A stretch of DNA of 64,000 nucleotides from Cyanophora paradoxa. Its lineage: Eukaryota; Glaucocystophyceae; Cyanophorales; Cyanophoraceae. Shown here in pieces: positions 43,821-57,641 of this stretch; position 1 is the first letter of the stretch; each line of letters begins with the position of its first letter. Location: positions 40,641-104,640 of the forward strand of contig QPMI01000255.1 of assembly GCA_004431415.1 (NCBI GenBank), in the 5' to 3' direction. The position numbers and the translations under genes are program-made. The notes under the pieces were generated by a model. It did not search any database, was not told the DNA's origin, and worked only from the letters and a program-made list of their open reading frames with translations.

Positions 43821-46202
43821 TCAGACGGAGGCGGCGGGGAGGTGCGTGGTCTCGAGGCCGCGGGGCTCGAGGGTGACTGCGGCCGGCAGCGGCACCATCG
43901 CCTGCGACGCGCCGGCCGGGGCGGGGCGCGCCCCGCCCCGCCCCGAGTTCGGCGGCGACCCCGTCGCCCCGCTGCCGGCGGCGTCGGAGGGGCGGGGCGG
44001 GGCTCGCCGGGGCGGGGGCGGGCCGCGGACCTGGCGCCGACGCGCGGGGGCAGCCAGGAGGCGAAGGGGAGGCGGGCGGCGAGGCTGATGATGTGGCCGC
44101 TGGCGCGCTGGAGCTTGGCCTTGTAGAGCTGCACGGGGAAGTCCTGCGAGTCGCACCCGAGCGGGTTCTCCATCTCGTACCCCAGCCGCAGCACGCTCTC
44201 GTACAGCGTCACGTTCGCCCTGCGCGGCCCCCTCGGCGGCCGCCCGGCGGGGCGGCGGGGCGGCGGGGCAGCGGGACTGCGGACCATTGGAAGATGAAGG
44301 CAAAGACCTGCATTGTTTTCGGGAAACATGAGAATAATTCGATAGAATTGGAAAGGTGTAGCACTCACTATCTTGAGGGCGCGGCGCGAGTCGAAGGCGT
44401 TCCCCAGCAGGGTGGTGGTGTAGAGCATGGTCTGTGCGGGCGGCCCTCGGCGAGAGGGCGGCGGGGAGGGGGCGGGGGGCGGGGCGCACGAGGAAGATGT
44501 GCACGCGGGTCATCGCCGCCATCAGGTACACGCTGCGACCCGCCTCAGCCCCTGCCCCGCCCCGCCCCGCGGCGCTCGCGGCAGGCACGCACTAGCCGTA
44601 GCTGCGCCAGGTCGAAGATAGGATGCCGGCCCCTCGCCGCGTGAGATCGAGCTCAGGGGGGCGCTGGGCGCGGGGTGCGGGGCGCGGACGGAATCTGGGT
44701 GTCGAGGAACATGAATACGTCGGCGGCGCTGCCGCGCATGAGGGAGATGTTCTGCTGCATCGTCGGCAGCATCATAGCCCTGCGCGGGGCGTTGGCCGGC
44801 GCGTTGGCCGGCGGGGGGGGGCCGCCGGGGGGGGGGGGGGGGGAGGGGGGGGAGGGGGGGGGGGGGGAGGCACCCGTCGTAGATGAGGCCGCGGGCGTCG
44901 GCCTCGCGGAGCAGGCTCGCCGCCCACGTGTACACGCACGCCGGCTGCCCCACCAGCCCCTGCCAGCCCGCCTCGGCCCCCCGGGGGGGGCGGGGGGGGG
45001 GGGGGGGGGGGGGGCCTTGAGGGTGTCGGCCTCGCGCTCGGTGATGAGCTCGGCGTCGAGAAGGTCCTCGTAGCTCTCGTCCGCCCGCGCCTGCTTGTAC
45101 ACCTGCCCCGCCCCGCCCCTCGGCCCCCCGCCCGGGGCGGCGCGGGGCGGGGCGGGGCGGGGCGGACGAGGGCGTGGGCGAGGTTGAGGTAGCGGACGAG
45201 CTCCTCGCGGATGCGCTGCGCCAGCGCCTCCTCCTCCTCCGTCCGCCCCACGATGTACGACGCCGCCATCAGAGCTGCCGCCGCCGTCAGGCCAGGGCGG
45301 CGGGGGCGGGGCGGGGCGGGGCGGGCCGGTGTCGTTGGTGCGGCCGATGACGACCTGGAGGAGCTGGCGGATGCTCCACCAGCGGTTGAAGACAGTGTTG
45401 AGGAAGGTGCCGAGCAGGAAGGCCACGAGCGACGCGAAGCACAGGCAGTCCGTGAACGACAGCACCGGCACGCAGAAGTCCCACGGCTGGCCCCGCCTCA
45501 GCCCCCCGCCTCCTCCAGCGCGGGAAGGGGGGGGGGGGGGGGGGGGGCTGCTGCGTGCACCATGTCGGGGTCCTGCTTGACGGGGCAGCGGAAGAAAGAG
45601 AGGGCGGCCGCCGTGAAGAAGCAGAGCAGGGAGAGGCCCACCGTCTGGAAGGTCAGCACAGTGCCCCTCGCCATGAAAATCGCCCCTTCCGTTTCCGTCA
45701 GCGCGCCCGCCGCCGGCGCGATCTCAATAGACGGGCGCGAGGCGCACCATAGACGGCGAAGGCTTTCTGCGTGTTGTAGCGGATCACCTGGCCCTCGCTC
45801 GCCACCACTGCGTGAGCGGGGCTGTCAGACGGGATGGGCAAGGGAGGACATCGAGTGACTGCAAAATGAACAATCTAGACGTCGGCATCGAGAAGCTACG
45901 AAAAGCCACCGCGCCCGATCGAGAGCGGGCGGAGGCGAGTCTAGACTCGACTCAGGAAGTGGCTCGCCTGTGGCAGAGAAGCTGTCCGCGAGCTTCTCTT
46001 GCAGGACGCGCAGATCGTTGGACACGCTCGTATCACGTCCATCCTCGAGCGCGCGCAGACGAACAGACGCTACGACATCATCGCTGCGCGGATACGCATA
46101 AGACTCCCAGCTCGCACTACGAACGAAAACGACCATTAGGACGAACCCCTTCGAGCGACGCTTAGCGGACCCGCTGCTGGTGCGTCCGAAAGTCGGCTGC
46201 AT
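43821..46202 (-). CDS. Bestrophin-like membrane protein
   Basis: Minus-strand multi-exon gene. Likely start ATG at 46202 ('MQPTFGRTSSGSAKRR'), stop at 43821. An exon near 45820 reads 'GQVIRYNTQKAFAVYG', then 'ARGTVLTFQTVGLSLLCFFT' (first span, about 45665), then 'DCLCFASLVAFLLGTFLN' and 'TVFNRWWSIRQLLQVVIGRT' (about 45460-45345). The NRWW motif after a membrane span, and 'LRLGYEMENPLGCDSQDFPV' near 44195, resemble the 'NPFGxDxDDF' calcium-clasp region of bestrophins. Bestrophins are pentameric anion channels (chloride/bicarbonate), and algal ones serve thylakoid or plasma membranes. Assignment is by motifs only. Several introns contain extreme C runs on the coding strand (plus-strand G runs at 44813-44875, 44980-45015, 45530-45549). 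C-terminus 'GLETTHLPAASV'. Confidence 0.65.
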
Positions 46203-46590
46203 TGTCAATTGCAAGTCCGTGGCTAGTACTTTGAGCTAAACTTCGAGCGCGCTCGGGTCCGGTGAAGCTGGGGCGTTCTGAAGTTCCCAAATATACGTTG
46301 CGTTCTGCGCGGAGGACCGCGAACTTCGGAAACTGCGCAATCCGCGAGTTAGCCGAGATCGAAACGACATCACGGGCGTTAGCGCCGTACCGAGCAAGCG
46401 GCCGACTTGTTGGACAAAGTCACCTATCCGTTGTTGTTCTAGGCCTCCAGCTGGATCCCAATTCGAAGTGCACTCGGAGGCCGGGTGCGTGCGAAGGACC
46501 AAGCGTAACCCCCCTTCAAGGCTTCCCCCCCCCCTATCAAGCAGCGCCACAGGCTCCAAACTCATCGGAGCGCTTAGCTAGGGCAAGCAG
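46203..46590. promoter_or_regulatory. Divergent promoter region (bestrophin-like gene and ELP3)
   Basis: 388 bp between the proposed starts of two divergent genes. It contains a short C run at 46525-46533. No clear core promoter element is called. If the bestrophin-like gene starts further downstream, this region is larger. Confidence 0.4.
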
Positions 46591-48843
<2,253 letters not shown>

Positions 48844-48958
48844 GCGCAGGCAGGCAGGCAGCAGCAGGGTAGCGCAGGTTATGGTACAAGCACGTATACA
48901 GCGAATATTAGCGCAGGCGGTATCCACACCGGCTCTGTACAGCACTGGGGGCAGGGGT

Positions 48959-51606
48959 CTAGAGGGCCCCCGAGGGGACGAAGGTGCCGTGGAAGCCTGC
49001 GAGGGGATGAGGAGGCGGAGGCGGGGAGGGCGGGGCGGAGGGGCGCGGGGGGGACCGTAGGGGACGCGGTGGGGCATGCGGAGGCGGGCGCGGAGGGCCA
49101 TGTCGCGGGCGTCGATGACGAGGAGGGCGCTCTCCTCCGAGGAGGCGCTCCCCTCGTCCCCCGCCATCGCCAGCAGGTACCCGTCGTCCTCGGCGGCCGC
49201 CCCCGCGCGGGGCACGAAGACGGCCTCCTGGCAGAACCAGCCCTCGGGCAGCGCATGCTCCACCACCTCCCCCGTGTGCACGTCCACCTGCCCCCCGCTC
49301 GCTCGCTCCTCCCGCCCCGCCCCGGCCGGCGCGCGGGGCCGGGCGACGCGCCTTGAGGATCTGGTTCATCACGAAGCGGCCCGGTGCGAAGCGCGGCATG
49401 TACCCGTATCGGAACGGCTGCCCCACCTGCCGCCGGCGGTCAGGCGCCGCGGCGGGAGGGGCGGCGCAGGGCGGGGCGGGACGAAGCGGGGCCGCACGAG
49501 GGACGGGGGCACGACGGGGAAGTCGACGATGTACTTGGGGTCCGTCACCGGGCCCTGCCGCGGGGCGCTGAGCGGCGGGGCGGGGCGGGAGGGGGCGCGG
49601 GGGCGGGGGACCTCGGAGGTGGCGCCAGTGTCGAGGTTCATGCGCCAGCGCCAGAGGCGGGGGCAGTTGAGGTTGCGGGCCTCGTCGACGCGGCCCTCGC
49701 CCGAGGCGAGGTCGAGGTCGTCGAAGCGGGCGGCGTAGAGCACCACCTCGCGCGTCCCCTCCGGCCCCTCCTCCTCGTGCGCGTTCATCACGTGGAACGC
49801 GAACCTGCGCCCCCCGTGAGGCCCGCCCCCCGAGCCGCCCCCCGCCGCCCCACGCACCCCGGCCCGAACGTGAACCACCGGATCTGACGGGGCGTCAGGG
49901 GGCGATGGGGCGGGCGGGGGCGGGGCGGGAGGGGGCGGGCCTCGGAGCCCGGGGCGTGGCGGGGGAGGAGGCCGATGCGGGCGGGGCGCTCGCGGTCGAA
50001 GTGGAGGGGCGACTTGAGGCGGCGGGCGCGCTCCATGCGGAACTCGAGGGCGAAGTCGAGGAAGAGGCTGTACCGCTCCGTCACCGCGAAGTCGTGCATC
50101 ATCACCGGCACCGGCAGCGAGACGCCCGTCCTGGCCCCCGCCGCCCCTCAGCCCGGGGCGGGGCGGGGCGGGGCGGGGGGCGGGGCGCACGTGTGGGTGA
50201 CGCGGCCGGCGGCGTCGGCGACGCCGTAGAGGATCTCGGGCTTGCTCTCCACCTGGTACCCGAAGAAGACCAGCTCCCCCGTCTTCGGGCACACCTGCGC
50301 CCCCGCCCCGCCTCGCCCCCCCGCCGGGGCGCCGGGGCGGGGCGCGGGCGGGGGGGCGGGCCTTGGGGTGGGCGGTGAAGGGCCCCGGGTAGGCGCCGGC
50401 GAAGTCGTGGATGCCGCGGGTCTCGAGGTCGGGGAGGGAGAGCTCGTGGGGGAGGCCGCCCTCCCAGAGCGCCAGCAGCCGCCCCCCGTGCGCCAGCACG
50501 CTCGTGTTCGCCGTGTTCTTCGCCACGCTCCCGCACACCACCCGGTCTGCCCCCGCCCGGCCCCGCCCCGCTCGCCCCCGCGCCCCGCCGCCCCGCCCCG
50601 CGCGCGCCGCGCGGCACGCACTGCGGAGCATGCCGAGCATCATCGCCGCGAAGTCGTCGGAGAGGGTGGAGACCCAGAGGGCGCGCCCCGCGGCGCGCTC
50701 GCGCTCGAAGCCCTCCGTGCGCACGAAGCGATTCACGTACGAGGCGCGCCCGTCCCGCATCTCCACCGCGTGCACCATCCCGTCCCCGTCGAACTGCGCG
50801 GGAGACAGGGTGAGGGGATTGCCCCGCGCGCCCGCCCCGTCGCGACTCGCGAGGGCTTCGATACTCACGACGTGGTACTTCATATCCTTCGGCACGAACT
50901 GCGGGTTCGGCCTGCACGCGCGCACGCACAGGGGGCGCCGCCGAGTGAGGGCCCAGCACGAAGCGCCGGGCCGGGGCGCGATGGAAGCGGGGGCACCCGT
51001 TGCGGACGTAGGTGCCATCGATGTCACGCGGAAGCTCGCCGTCTATCTGCAGGTCCGCCACCACCATCTCGTTGTGCTGCGCCGCGGCAGCGCGCCGCAC
51101 CGGACGAGCCTCATGATCAGCACGGACACCGGGAGCGCGCTTGCGCGAGCGCTAGCGCTTGCGCTAGGAAAGAGCTCTACGTACCTGTGGATAGTGGTTG
51201 CCGTTCAGGAATGGGTTAGCTATCTCCTCCCGCTTGACGGTGAGGCGCTTCACAGGGGGCACTGCTGGGGTAGCGGGCCTGGAGTCCGGCGGCGTCTGAA
51301 CGGCAAACACAACGCCGATTTGCTCGCTTCCCGACCCGCCGCTCCGACGCGCCCTGCGGCGACGGCGTGCGGAGTCTGCGGGCTGCACGTGCACGTCGTC
51401 CACCGTGGAGAGCCGCTGGGCCGACGGCCCAACGCGCGTCCCCGATATAGCTGCGAACGCGGATCAGATCCAAGCGCGCCGATGTCAGCGGCGCAGCGGT
51501 GAGGGATGTGCGCCGAAGCGCGTCCGGGGGCATTGTGGCTGGCGCTCGGGACGACTATCTTGCTATACAACGCACCCGTGAGGCCCGGAGCGACGAAGGC
51601 CTGCAT
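48959..51606 (-). CDS. Carotenoid cleavage oxygenase (RPE65/CCD family)
   Basis: Non-haem iron(II) enzyme of the family that cleaves carotenoid or apocarotenoid double bonds. Start ATG at 51606 ('[20 protein letters not shown]'), stop at 48959. Blocks in order: '[12 protein letters not shown]' (about 51200), '[18 protein letters not shown]', '[20 protein letters not shown]' (first iron-ligand-type region), '[19 protein letters not shown]', '[20 protein letters not shown]' with its His (about 50100), '[13 protein letters not shown]' with its His (about 49800), '[15 protein letters not shown]', and the C-terminal '[11 protein letters not shown]' with the last His. The four-His iron site expected of the family is therefore present. 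The N-terminus may be a targeting peptide, which would fit a plastid enzyme but is not proven. The intron at 49288-49351 has a GC donor (AAG|GCGCGT on the coding strand). The gene is divergent from the helicase gene, starts 142 bp apart. Substrate cannot be told from sequence. Confidence 0.93.
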
Positions 51607-51747
51607 TTTGCGGGGTTTGGGTTTGTGTACCCACCGTTGAGGTCTGCGTGTACCCTGCTGCAGAAGCAACTTTCAGCTCTGCGCAGCTAAACGAAGCTCG
51701 CAGCGTAGCTAATCATCAGCGAGCGACCGCACTTGAGCGAGCACCCG

Positions 51748-54270
51748 ATGCAGGACGCGCTCCGGTCCCTACTGCCCGGCGTGCGGCGGAAGCGCGATGA
51801 GCCCGGCAGCGCGCTAATTGATGCGCTGAAAGGAAAGCCTACCTCAGCATCGCCCCCTCCCGATCACGATGACGGCGGTGGTGCGTGAGCCCGGCCGTAT
51901 GCGCTAGCGGCGCAGGCGCCGATCCGCGTGCTCAGCCGGACCGTCCAACCCCATCAAGCGCAAGCGCGTCGAGACGAGCGAGGTGGGCTCCACGACGGAG
52001 GTGCGTTCGAGTTCGGCCGCGTCGTTGACGTCGCTTAGCTCCTCGGTTCGCCGCGTACAGCTGCCAGGGAGGGTGCGGCACAGGAACAAGATCCACGTGA
52101 AGGGATCGGATGTGCCAGACCCGATCCAGAACTTCTCGGAGCTGCCGTGCGCAACACCTGATGCGTGGTCCTGCTTGCCCTGACCGGCGGCGGCGGGCGT
52201 AGGTTCAAATGCGCGCACTTCCTGGCGCGTGCGGGGTTCCAGACGCCAACGGCGGTCCAGATGCAGGCGATCCCGATCGTGCTCGCGGTGCGCGCCGTGC
52301 CGCACCACCCGCCCGGGCGCGGGGCGAGCGGCTCGGCGCGCAGGGGCGCGACGTGATCGCGTGCGCGCCGACGGGGTCGGGGAAGACGTTGGCGTTCGCG
52401 CTGCCCATCCTGGGCCGGCTGGCGGAGACGGGCCAGACGGGGACGGGCTTCCGGGCGGTGGTGGTCTCGCCGACGCGCGAGCTCGCGCAGCAGATCTACC
52501 GCGAGTTCAAGCGGCTGCGCGCCGGCGCCAAGTACAAGCTGCGCATCGCCATGCTCACCGCCAAGCCCGCCGCCGCCAAGAAGCGCTTCGACCCCGACTC
52601 GGAGACCAAGTTCGGCGCGCCGCCGCACCCCGGCCGGCGCCGCGCCCCGCGGGAGCGCTGACGCTGACGGCGGCGCGCAGACGTGCTGATCACGACGCCG
52701 CTGCGTCTGCAAGCGATGATCAAGGAGGAGTCGATCGACCTCTCGCTGTGCGGCCGCCGCCCGCGCCGCTGCTCCGGGGTGCGAGGGGGAGCGGGGCGGG
52801 GGGCAGGGTGGAGCACCTGGTGCTGGACGAGGCGGACAAGCTGCTGGAGCTGGGCTTCCTGGAGCAGGTGGACGAGATCGTGGCGGCGTGCGGGGGCGGC
52901 AAGCCGTCCGTCCAGCGCTGCCTCTTCTCCGCCACCATGCCCCCACAGATCGAGGAGGTCGCCCGCTCCGGTGCCCCCCGCCTCCCCCACGCGCACCCTC
53001 CGCGTCCCCCTCGGCGACGGCGGGGCGCGCAGTGCTCGTGGACCCCATCAACGTCACCATCGGCGTGAGGCGCGGCCCGGCGGGGTGGCGGCGGCGGCGG
53101 GGCGCAGCTGACGGGGCGCAGGAACGCGACGGCGGAGACGGTGCGGCAGCGGCTGGTCTTCTGCGGCAACGAGCACGGCAAGCTCCTCGCCTGCAGGCAG
53201 CTCCTGCGCGAGGCCCGCCCCGCCCCGCCCCCGCACCCGCCCCGCCCGCCTCCGCGGCCGGGGGACGTGACGTGACGGCGGGGGCGCAGGGCGTGAAGCC
53301 GCCGGTGCTGATCTTCGTGCAGTCGAAGGAGCGCGCCGTGCAGCTCCTCAACGAGCTCGTGCGCCGCCCCCGCCCCGCCGCCCCCGCCCGCCCCCGAGGC
53401 GAGGCGCGCCGCAGCGCCTGGAGGGCATCCGCGTCGAGGCGATCCACTCAGACCTACCCCAGCACAAGGCGAGCCGGTCCTGCCACCCCGCCTTGCCGCT
53501 TGCCGCGGGAGGCGAGGCGGCGGGGCGGGCGCAGCGCAACGAGGTGGTCAAGCGATTCCGGAGCGGGAGCGTGTGGGTGCTGATCGCCACGGACCTGCTG
53601 GCGCGGGGCATGGACTTCAAGGGCGTCAACTGCGTCGTCAACTACGACATGCCCCAGTCCGTCCCCGCCTACATCCACCGCATCGGCCCGTCCCCGCCCC
53701 GCCCCGCCCCGCCCCGCCCGCACCTCCCGCTCGGCGGCTGAACGTGGCGGCGGGGGCAGGGCGGAGCGGGCGGGCGGGGCGGCAGGGGGAGGCGGTGACG
53801 CTGTACACGGAGTTCGACCGCGACTTCCTGCGCTCGCTGGCGAACGTGATCTCGATCTCGGGCGGGGATGTCCCCGAGTGGATGCGCGCCCTCCGCAAGA
53901 TGTCCAAGAAGGAGCGCAAGTGGCTGGAGAAGCACGCCCCGCACCGCCCCGCCATCAACGCGCCCCCCAACATGCGCCTCTCCAAGTACCTCCGCAAGCG
54001 GTCCGCCCCCGCCCCGCGCCCCGCGCCCCACGCCGGCCCTCCCGGTCCCCGCCCACTCTCCCGCAGCGAGGCCGAGGAGGCCGCCGCCGCCGCCGAGGCG
54101 GAGGCGGGGGACGAGGAGGAGCAGGGTGCGCTGAGCTCGAGGCGGGGATGGGGTCTTGGGGGCGGCGGGTGACGGGGCCGGCAGCGGCGGCGCACGGGGA
54201 CGAGGCGGAGAGCGGGTCGGACGCGGAGGGGAGCGACGGCGAGGGGATGGAGGAGGGCGACGACGAGTAG
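51748..54270 (+). CDS. DEAD-box RNA helicase, DDX52/Rok1 type
   Basis: ATP-dependent RNA helicase. The closest match is the DDX52/Rok1 subfamily, which acts in small-subunit rRNA maturation in the nucleolus. Start ATG at 51748 ('[20 protein letters not shown]'). Subfamily signature '[20 protein letters not shown]' (about 52080), Q-motif '[19 protein letters not shown]', motif I 'CAPTGSGKT', Ia '[14 protein letters not shown]', '[10 protein letters not shown]', motif II '[14 protein letters not shown]', motif III 'FSATMP', '[17 protein letters not shown]', motif V '[15 protein letters not shown]', motif VI 'YIHRIG' joined across an intron to '[17 protein letters not shown]'. The tail is acidic ('[20 protein letters not shown]'). 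GC-AG introns at 52615-52680, 53213-53289 and 53686-53759 are forced by frame, and each restores a conserved motif. It converges on the RBBP9-like gene with 131 bp between stops. Confidence 0.95.
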
Positions 54271-54335
54271 GAGGACGACGAGTAGCGCAGGCGCACGTAG
54301 CGCGGCCATTCAATTCGTCAGAGAGAACGCTGGCG

Positions 54336-54392
54336 GGGCGGGGCGGGGGGAAGGGGGGGTAGGGCAGGGGGGGGGGGGGGTGGGGGGAAGGC
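54336..54392 (+). other. G-run tract between convergent gene ends
   Basis: GGCGGGGCGGGG, GGGGGGG and a 14-G run lie between the stops at 54270 and 54402. Four or more G tracts close together could form a quadruplex. On the other strand they are C runs in the 3' flank of the RBBP9-like gene. Function is unproven. Confidence 0.45.
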
Positions 54393-54401
54393 TGCGGGGC
54401 G

Positions 54402-55292
54402 CTACTGGAGGAGGCGGCGCTTGAGGAGGGCGAGGAGCTCGGGGAAGCGGGCGTCGCAGAAGTGGCCGCGCCCCTCGAGCTCCTCGTACGCGTACTCGGC
54501 CGGCTCGCCGGCGCCCGGCACGGGCGGCTCGGCGGTGGCGGCGCGCAGCGAGTCGCGCACGTGGTGGTGCTCCTCCAGCGGGATCGCCCAGTCGTCCCCG
54601 CTCGCGTACTGCTGGATCCACCCCGCGTTCCGCCGGATCAGGTTCTGCACGCCGCGCGGCCGCCCCGCCGCGTCGGACCCCGCGAGCGGCTGCAGCGCGG
54701 GGCGGGGCGGGAGGGCACCCACTGCCAGGGGCGGGAGTAGTAGCCGGAGGCGCGCTCGTTGGCGCTGCCGAGGTCGGTCCAGCAGGCGGCGACGAGGACG
54801 GCGCCGGCGAGGCGCTGCTTCTCGAGGAGGCGCATCGCCGCCTCTGCCCCCGACGAGTGCCCGACGAGCACCGTGTGCTCGTCCGCCCCCAGCGACTCCA
54901 CGATGAACGGGAGCCAGACCTCCTCCCGCTGCCCGCCCCGCGAGCCCCGAGCCCCCGTCGGCGCCCCGTGCTACGCATGCAGACTGACGCCAGGACGCGC
55001 GCGCACGGCAGTGATCGGATCGGGCATGTTCTCGAGGTTCGCGGGGATGCCAGCCTGCTTCAGCTGTCGTTGCAGCCAACCGTACCTGTCGAAGTGCCGG
55101 CTGAGCTCAGGCATCTGGCGATGCGGTCGTTGGATAGCGCTTAGCGCGAACGCACCAGTTTGCCAGGGTCACGTCGCCGTCTCCGTTGCTGAGCCGCGGC
55201 GGCCGATCAGACGGCTCACTGAGCTCACAACGACAGCGTTAGCGCACCCAGGCACAATCACTACTTTGCTCTTCGGATCGCGCAGCGACATC
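54402..55292 (-). CDS. RBBP9-type serine hydrolase
   Basis: Alpha/beta hydrolase of the RBBP9/YdeN family. Start ATG at 55292 ('MSLRDPKSKVVIVPG'). GT-AG introns then join 'NGDGDVTLANW' and 'YGWLQRQLKQAGIPANLENM' followed by 'PDPITA', then 'REEVWLPFI', 'ADEHTVLVGHSSGAEAAMRL' with the nucleophile Ser in GHSSG, 'NERASGYYSRPWQW', 'GWIQQYASGDDWAIPLEEHH' with the acidic residue of the triad, and 'GRGHFCDARFPELLALLKRR' with the catalytic His. The full Ser-Asp-His triad is therefore present. RBBP9 proteins hydrolyse small ester or peptide-like substrates; the natural substrate is poorly known. Length (about 190 residues after splicing) fits the family. Confidence 0.93.
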
Positions 55293-55701
55293 GCGAGCGG
55301 TCAATCCGATGATCTTTGGAGCCTGAGGTCGCTCGAGTTCGCGCGCAGGGTCGCGCGCGGGGTATTCAATTCGTTACCGGGCCGGGGCCGGGCCATGCGC
55401 GTTACCGTCCATGCGCGCGCGCGAACACTTTACATATACACGCGGCCCAAGCCGGGCCCGAGCCTGAGCCCGACTCTAAATGCCGCCCGAGCGCTAGCTC
55501 CCTGCAGCTGCCTGCCAGGGCCGCCACTTGCTGACTGCCCGAGCAACAACCCCTCCGGATCCGTGCACGTGACAGGCTGATTTAATTTACGACGCAGAGA
55601 CCAGGTCTAGGAGGCCTCAACGCAATGGGGGTCTGCTCCCAGCGCATCCGCGAAAGTTGCGTGAGATCTAGAGCCGGCCCGCGGGATCCGGAGGCTTGAT
55701 C
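55293..55701. other. Spacer between two minus-strand genes, no gene seen
   Basis: About 410 bp upstream of the RBBP9-like gene and downstream of the Gly/Tyr-rich gene. It should hold the promoter of the former. There are several GC-rich dyads (GCGCGCGCGCG near 55412) and no coding frame I would support. Confidence 0.5.
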
Positions 55702-57641
55702 TCAGTCTAGTATCCGCCTGCGCCCCGGCCCCGCATTGTGAGCCGCGCAGGTTGCTGAAGAAATGGTGGTACATGGCTCACTCTGGTAGCCCGTGCCGCT
55801 GGTCGGGGCGTAGGGGCGGTCGTAGCCGTAGCCTGCCCCTGCGAATTCAGGTCAATGAAAGATGACACTCAGTGACTGCATGCCACGGTAAGGCGCGCGC
55901 GCTATTTGACTCGAGCGGAGAGCGGGAAGGCGGGGCGCACCGCTGGTGGGGATGCCGCGACCGCCCTGCCAGCCCTCGCCCAGCCGGCCCTCCCCGCCGC
56001 TGGTCGGGGCGTAGGGGCGGTCGTAGCCGTATCCTGCCCCTGCGAATTCAGGTCAATGATAGCATCAAGATGCCAGTGCATGCCACAGAAAGGCGCGCGC
56101 GCGCGCTTTTTAACTCGAGCGGAGGGCTGGAGGGCGGGGCGCACCGCTGGTGGGGATGCCACGGCCGCCCTCCCGGCCCTCGCCCTGCCAGCCCTCCCCG
56201 CCGCTGGTCGGGGCGTAGGGGCGGTCGTAGCCGTATCCTGCCCCTGCGAATTCAGGTCAATGATAGCATCAAGATGCCAGTGCATGCCACAGAAAGGCGC
56301 GCGCGCGCGCTTTTTAACTCGAGCGGAGGGCTGGAGGGCGGGGCGCACCGCTGGTGGGGATGCCACGGCCGCCCTCCCGGCCCTCGCCCTGCCAGCCCTC
56401 CCCGCCGAACTGGCCCCCGCCCCAGCGGTCGCCCTGCCCGCCGACCTGGCTCCCGCCCCAGCGCTCGCCCTGGCCATACTGCCACCCCTGGTACTCCCGC
56501 GGGCCGTACTGGCCGCCGGAGCCGCCGTAGAACTCGCGCTCGTACTTGGGCCCCGAGGTGTATGGGCCTGCGAGATTGATTCGTGGATTCGCAAGCCACG
56601 AGCCAACTAAAGATTTGGGATGCGGCAGGCGCGAACCGTAGGTGTGAGTGACGCCGGTCCTGTAGGTCGAGCCGCCGTAAATCGGAGAAGAGTAGGACGC
56701 AGGGGTCGCATAGGACGTCGTCGTCCCGTACGTTTGCCCGAGCCCGCCCGTCTGCCCGAGCCCGCCCGTCTGCCCGAGCCCGCCCGTCTGTGCGCCGCAA
56801 AAGAAGCGATCAGTCTTTTGAGAAGCGCAGGTGGACGCGATTCCGAGACGCACGTATGCGCCGCCCTGGTGGGATCCAGTGCCGAAACGCGAGCCGCCAT
56901 AGCCACCTCCAGCGAGAGGATACCCGGCGTTCATTGCCGCCTGTGCCTGCAAAGAAAGTTTCGGAAGCTGAAGCAGAAGCGCAGCTGCAGCACAAGGCAG
57001 AATCCCCTCGCACCTCGACGGAGTCATTGACCTCGAGGTTGGGACGGATCTTCGAGCCGCCGCCGAAGAGGCCCCCCAGGAACCCCTTCTTCTGCTGCGC
57101 GCACGAGGCGCGGGTTAATGTGCGCTGGGCAAGAGCGGAGCACGAGCTCGAGCTCACCTGCCCGGCGCCAGTCGACGTCGTCCCAGTGGTCGCGGTAGTC
57201 GTCATCGGCTGCTGGACACAGACAGGCAGCTCGCGAAAATAGAGCGGCTGCCGGGAAAATCAGCCGTGCGCGGCCGTGCGGGCAGGGAGGGGCACCTGTT
57301 CCCGTTGGTAGGTGGGCGTTCCGGTCGACGTGCCGAAGCCGGAGGTGCCGTATCCCGTCGTGCCGCTGCCCATCATGCCCTGAGCCTGCGGGAGAAGTCA
57401 GGGGGGCGCGTTCGGCCGCTCTCGTGCAAAACGGACCTCCTCGCGCCTGTAAAACCCGCTGCCCATCGTGCTCGCGCCAGTTGTTCCGGTCTTGCCGGAT
57501 CCCGTCGACGTGCCGAGCCCCGAAGTCTGCCGAGAGCCGGCCGCGGCGCGCGCGACGGGAGAAGTCAGACGAGGCGGCGCGCTCCGGCGCGCTCGCGCAA
57601 AAACCCGGACTTGCCTGCATGTTGCCAAGTGCTGGAGTTTC
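55702..57641 (-). CDS. Gly/Tyr/Thr-rich low-complexity protein (5' end unresolved)
   Basis: Minus-strand gene of many small exons ending at the stop at 55702. From the 5' side: 'ETPALGNMQ', 'TSGLGTSTGSGKTGTTGAST', 'MMGSGTTGYGTSGFGTSTGT', 'PMTTTATTGTTSTGAGQ', 'KKGFLGGLFGGGSKIRPNLE' (the only stretch with ordered character), 'MNAGYPLAGGGYGGSRFGTG', 'QTGGLGQTGGLGQTYGTTTS', 'GPKYEREFYGGSGGQYGPRE', then three tandem 'GYGYDRPYAPTSG…GRGIPTSG' modules. No enzyme domain is seen. Composition resembles Gly-Tyr-rich RNA-binding or structural proteins, but the function is unknown. The intron 57537-57614 has the classical GC donor GCAAGT. The first exon, with the start codon, lies upstream of 57641 and I could not fix it. 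It is divergent from the DNA-PKcs gene. Confidence 0.6.
55800..56404 (-). repeat. Three tandem ~200-bp exon-plus-intron units
   Basis: Units begin at 55800, 56001 and 56205 (offsets 201 and 204) with TGGTCGGGGCGTAGGGGCGG. On the coding strand each unit contains a complete exon ('GYGYDRPYAPTSGGEGW' to 'GRGIPTSG') and most of a GT-AG intron with an internal GCGCGCGC run and a TTGAC box before the CAG. Units 2 and 3 are nearly identical. Unit 1 is more divergent. Confidence 0.88.

Noticed and set aside
53040-53127. A further GC-donor intron in the helicase gene (GTGAG|GCGCGG)
   Set aside because: The phase fits a GC donor, but a GT donor in the same phase exists slightly downstream, so it was not counted as proof.
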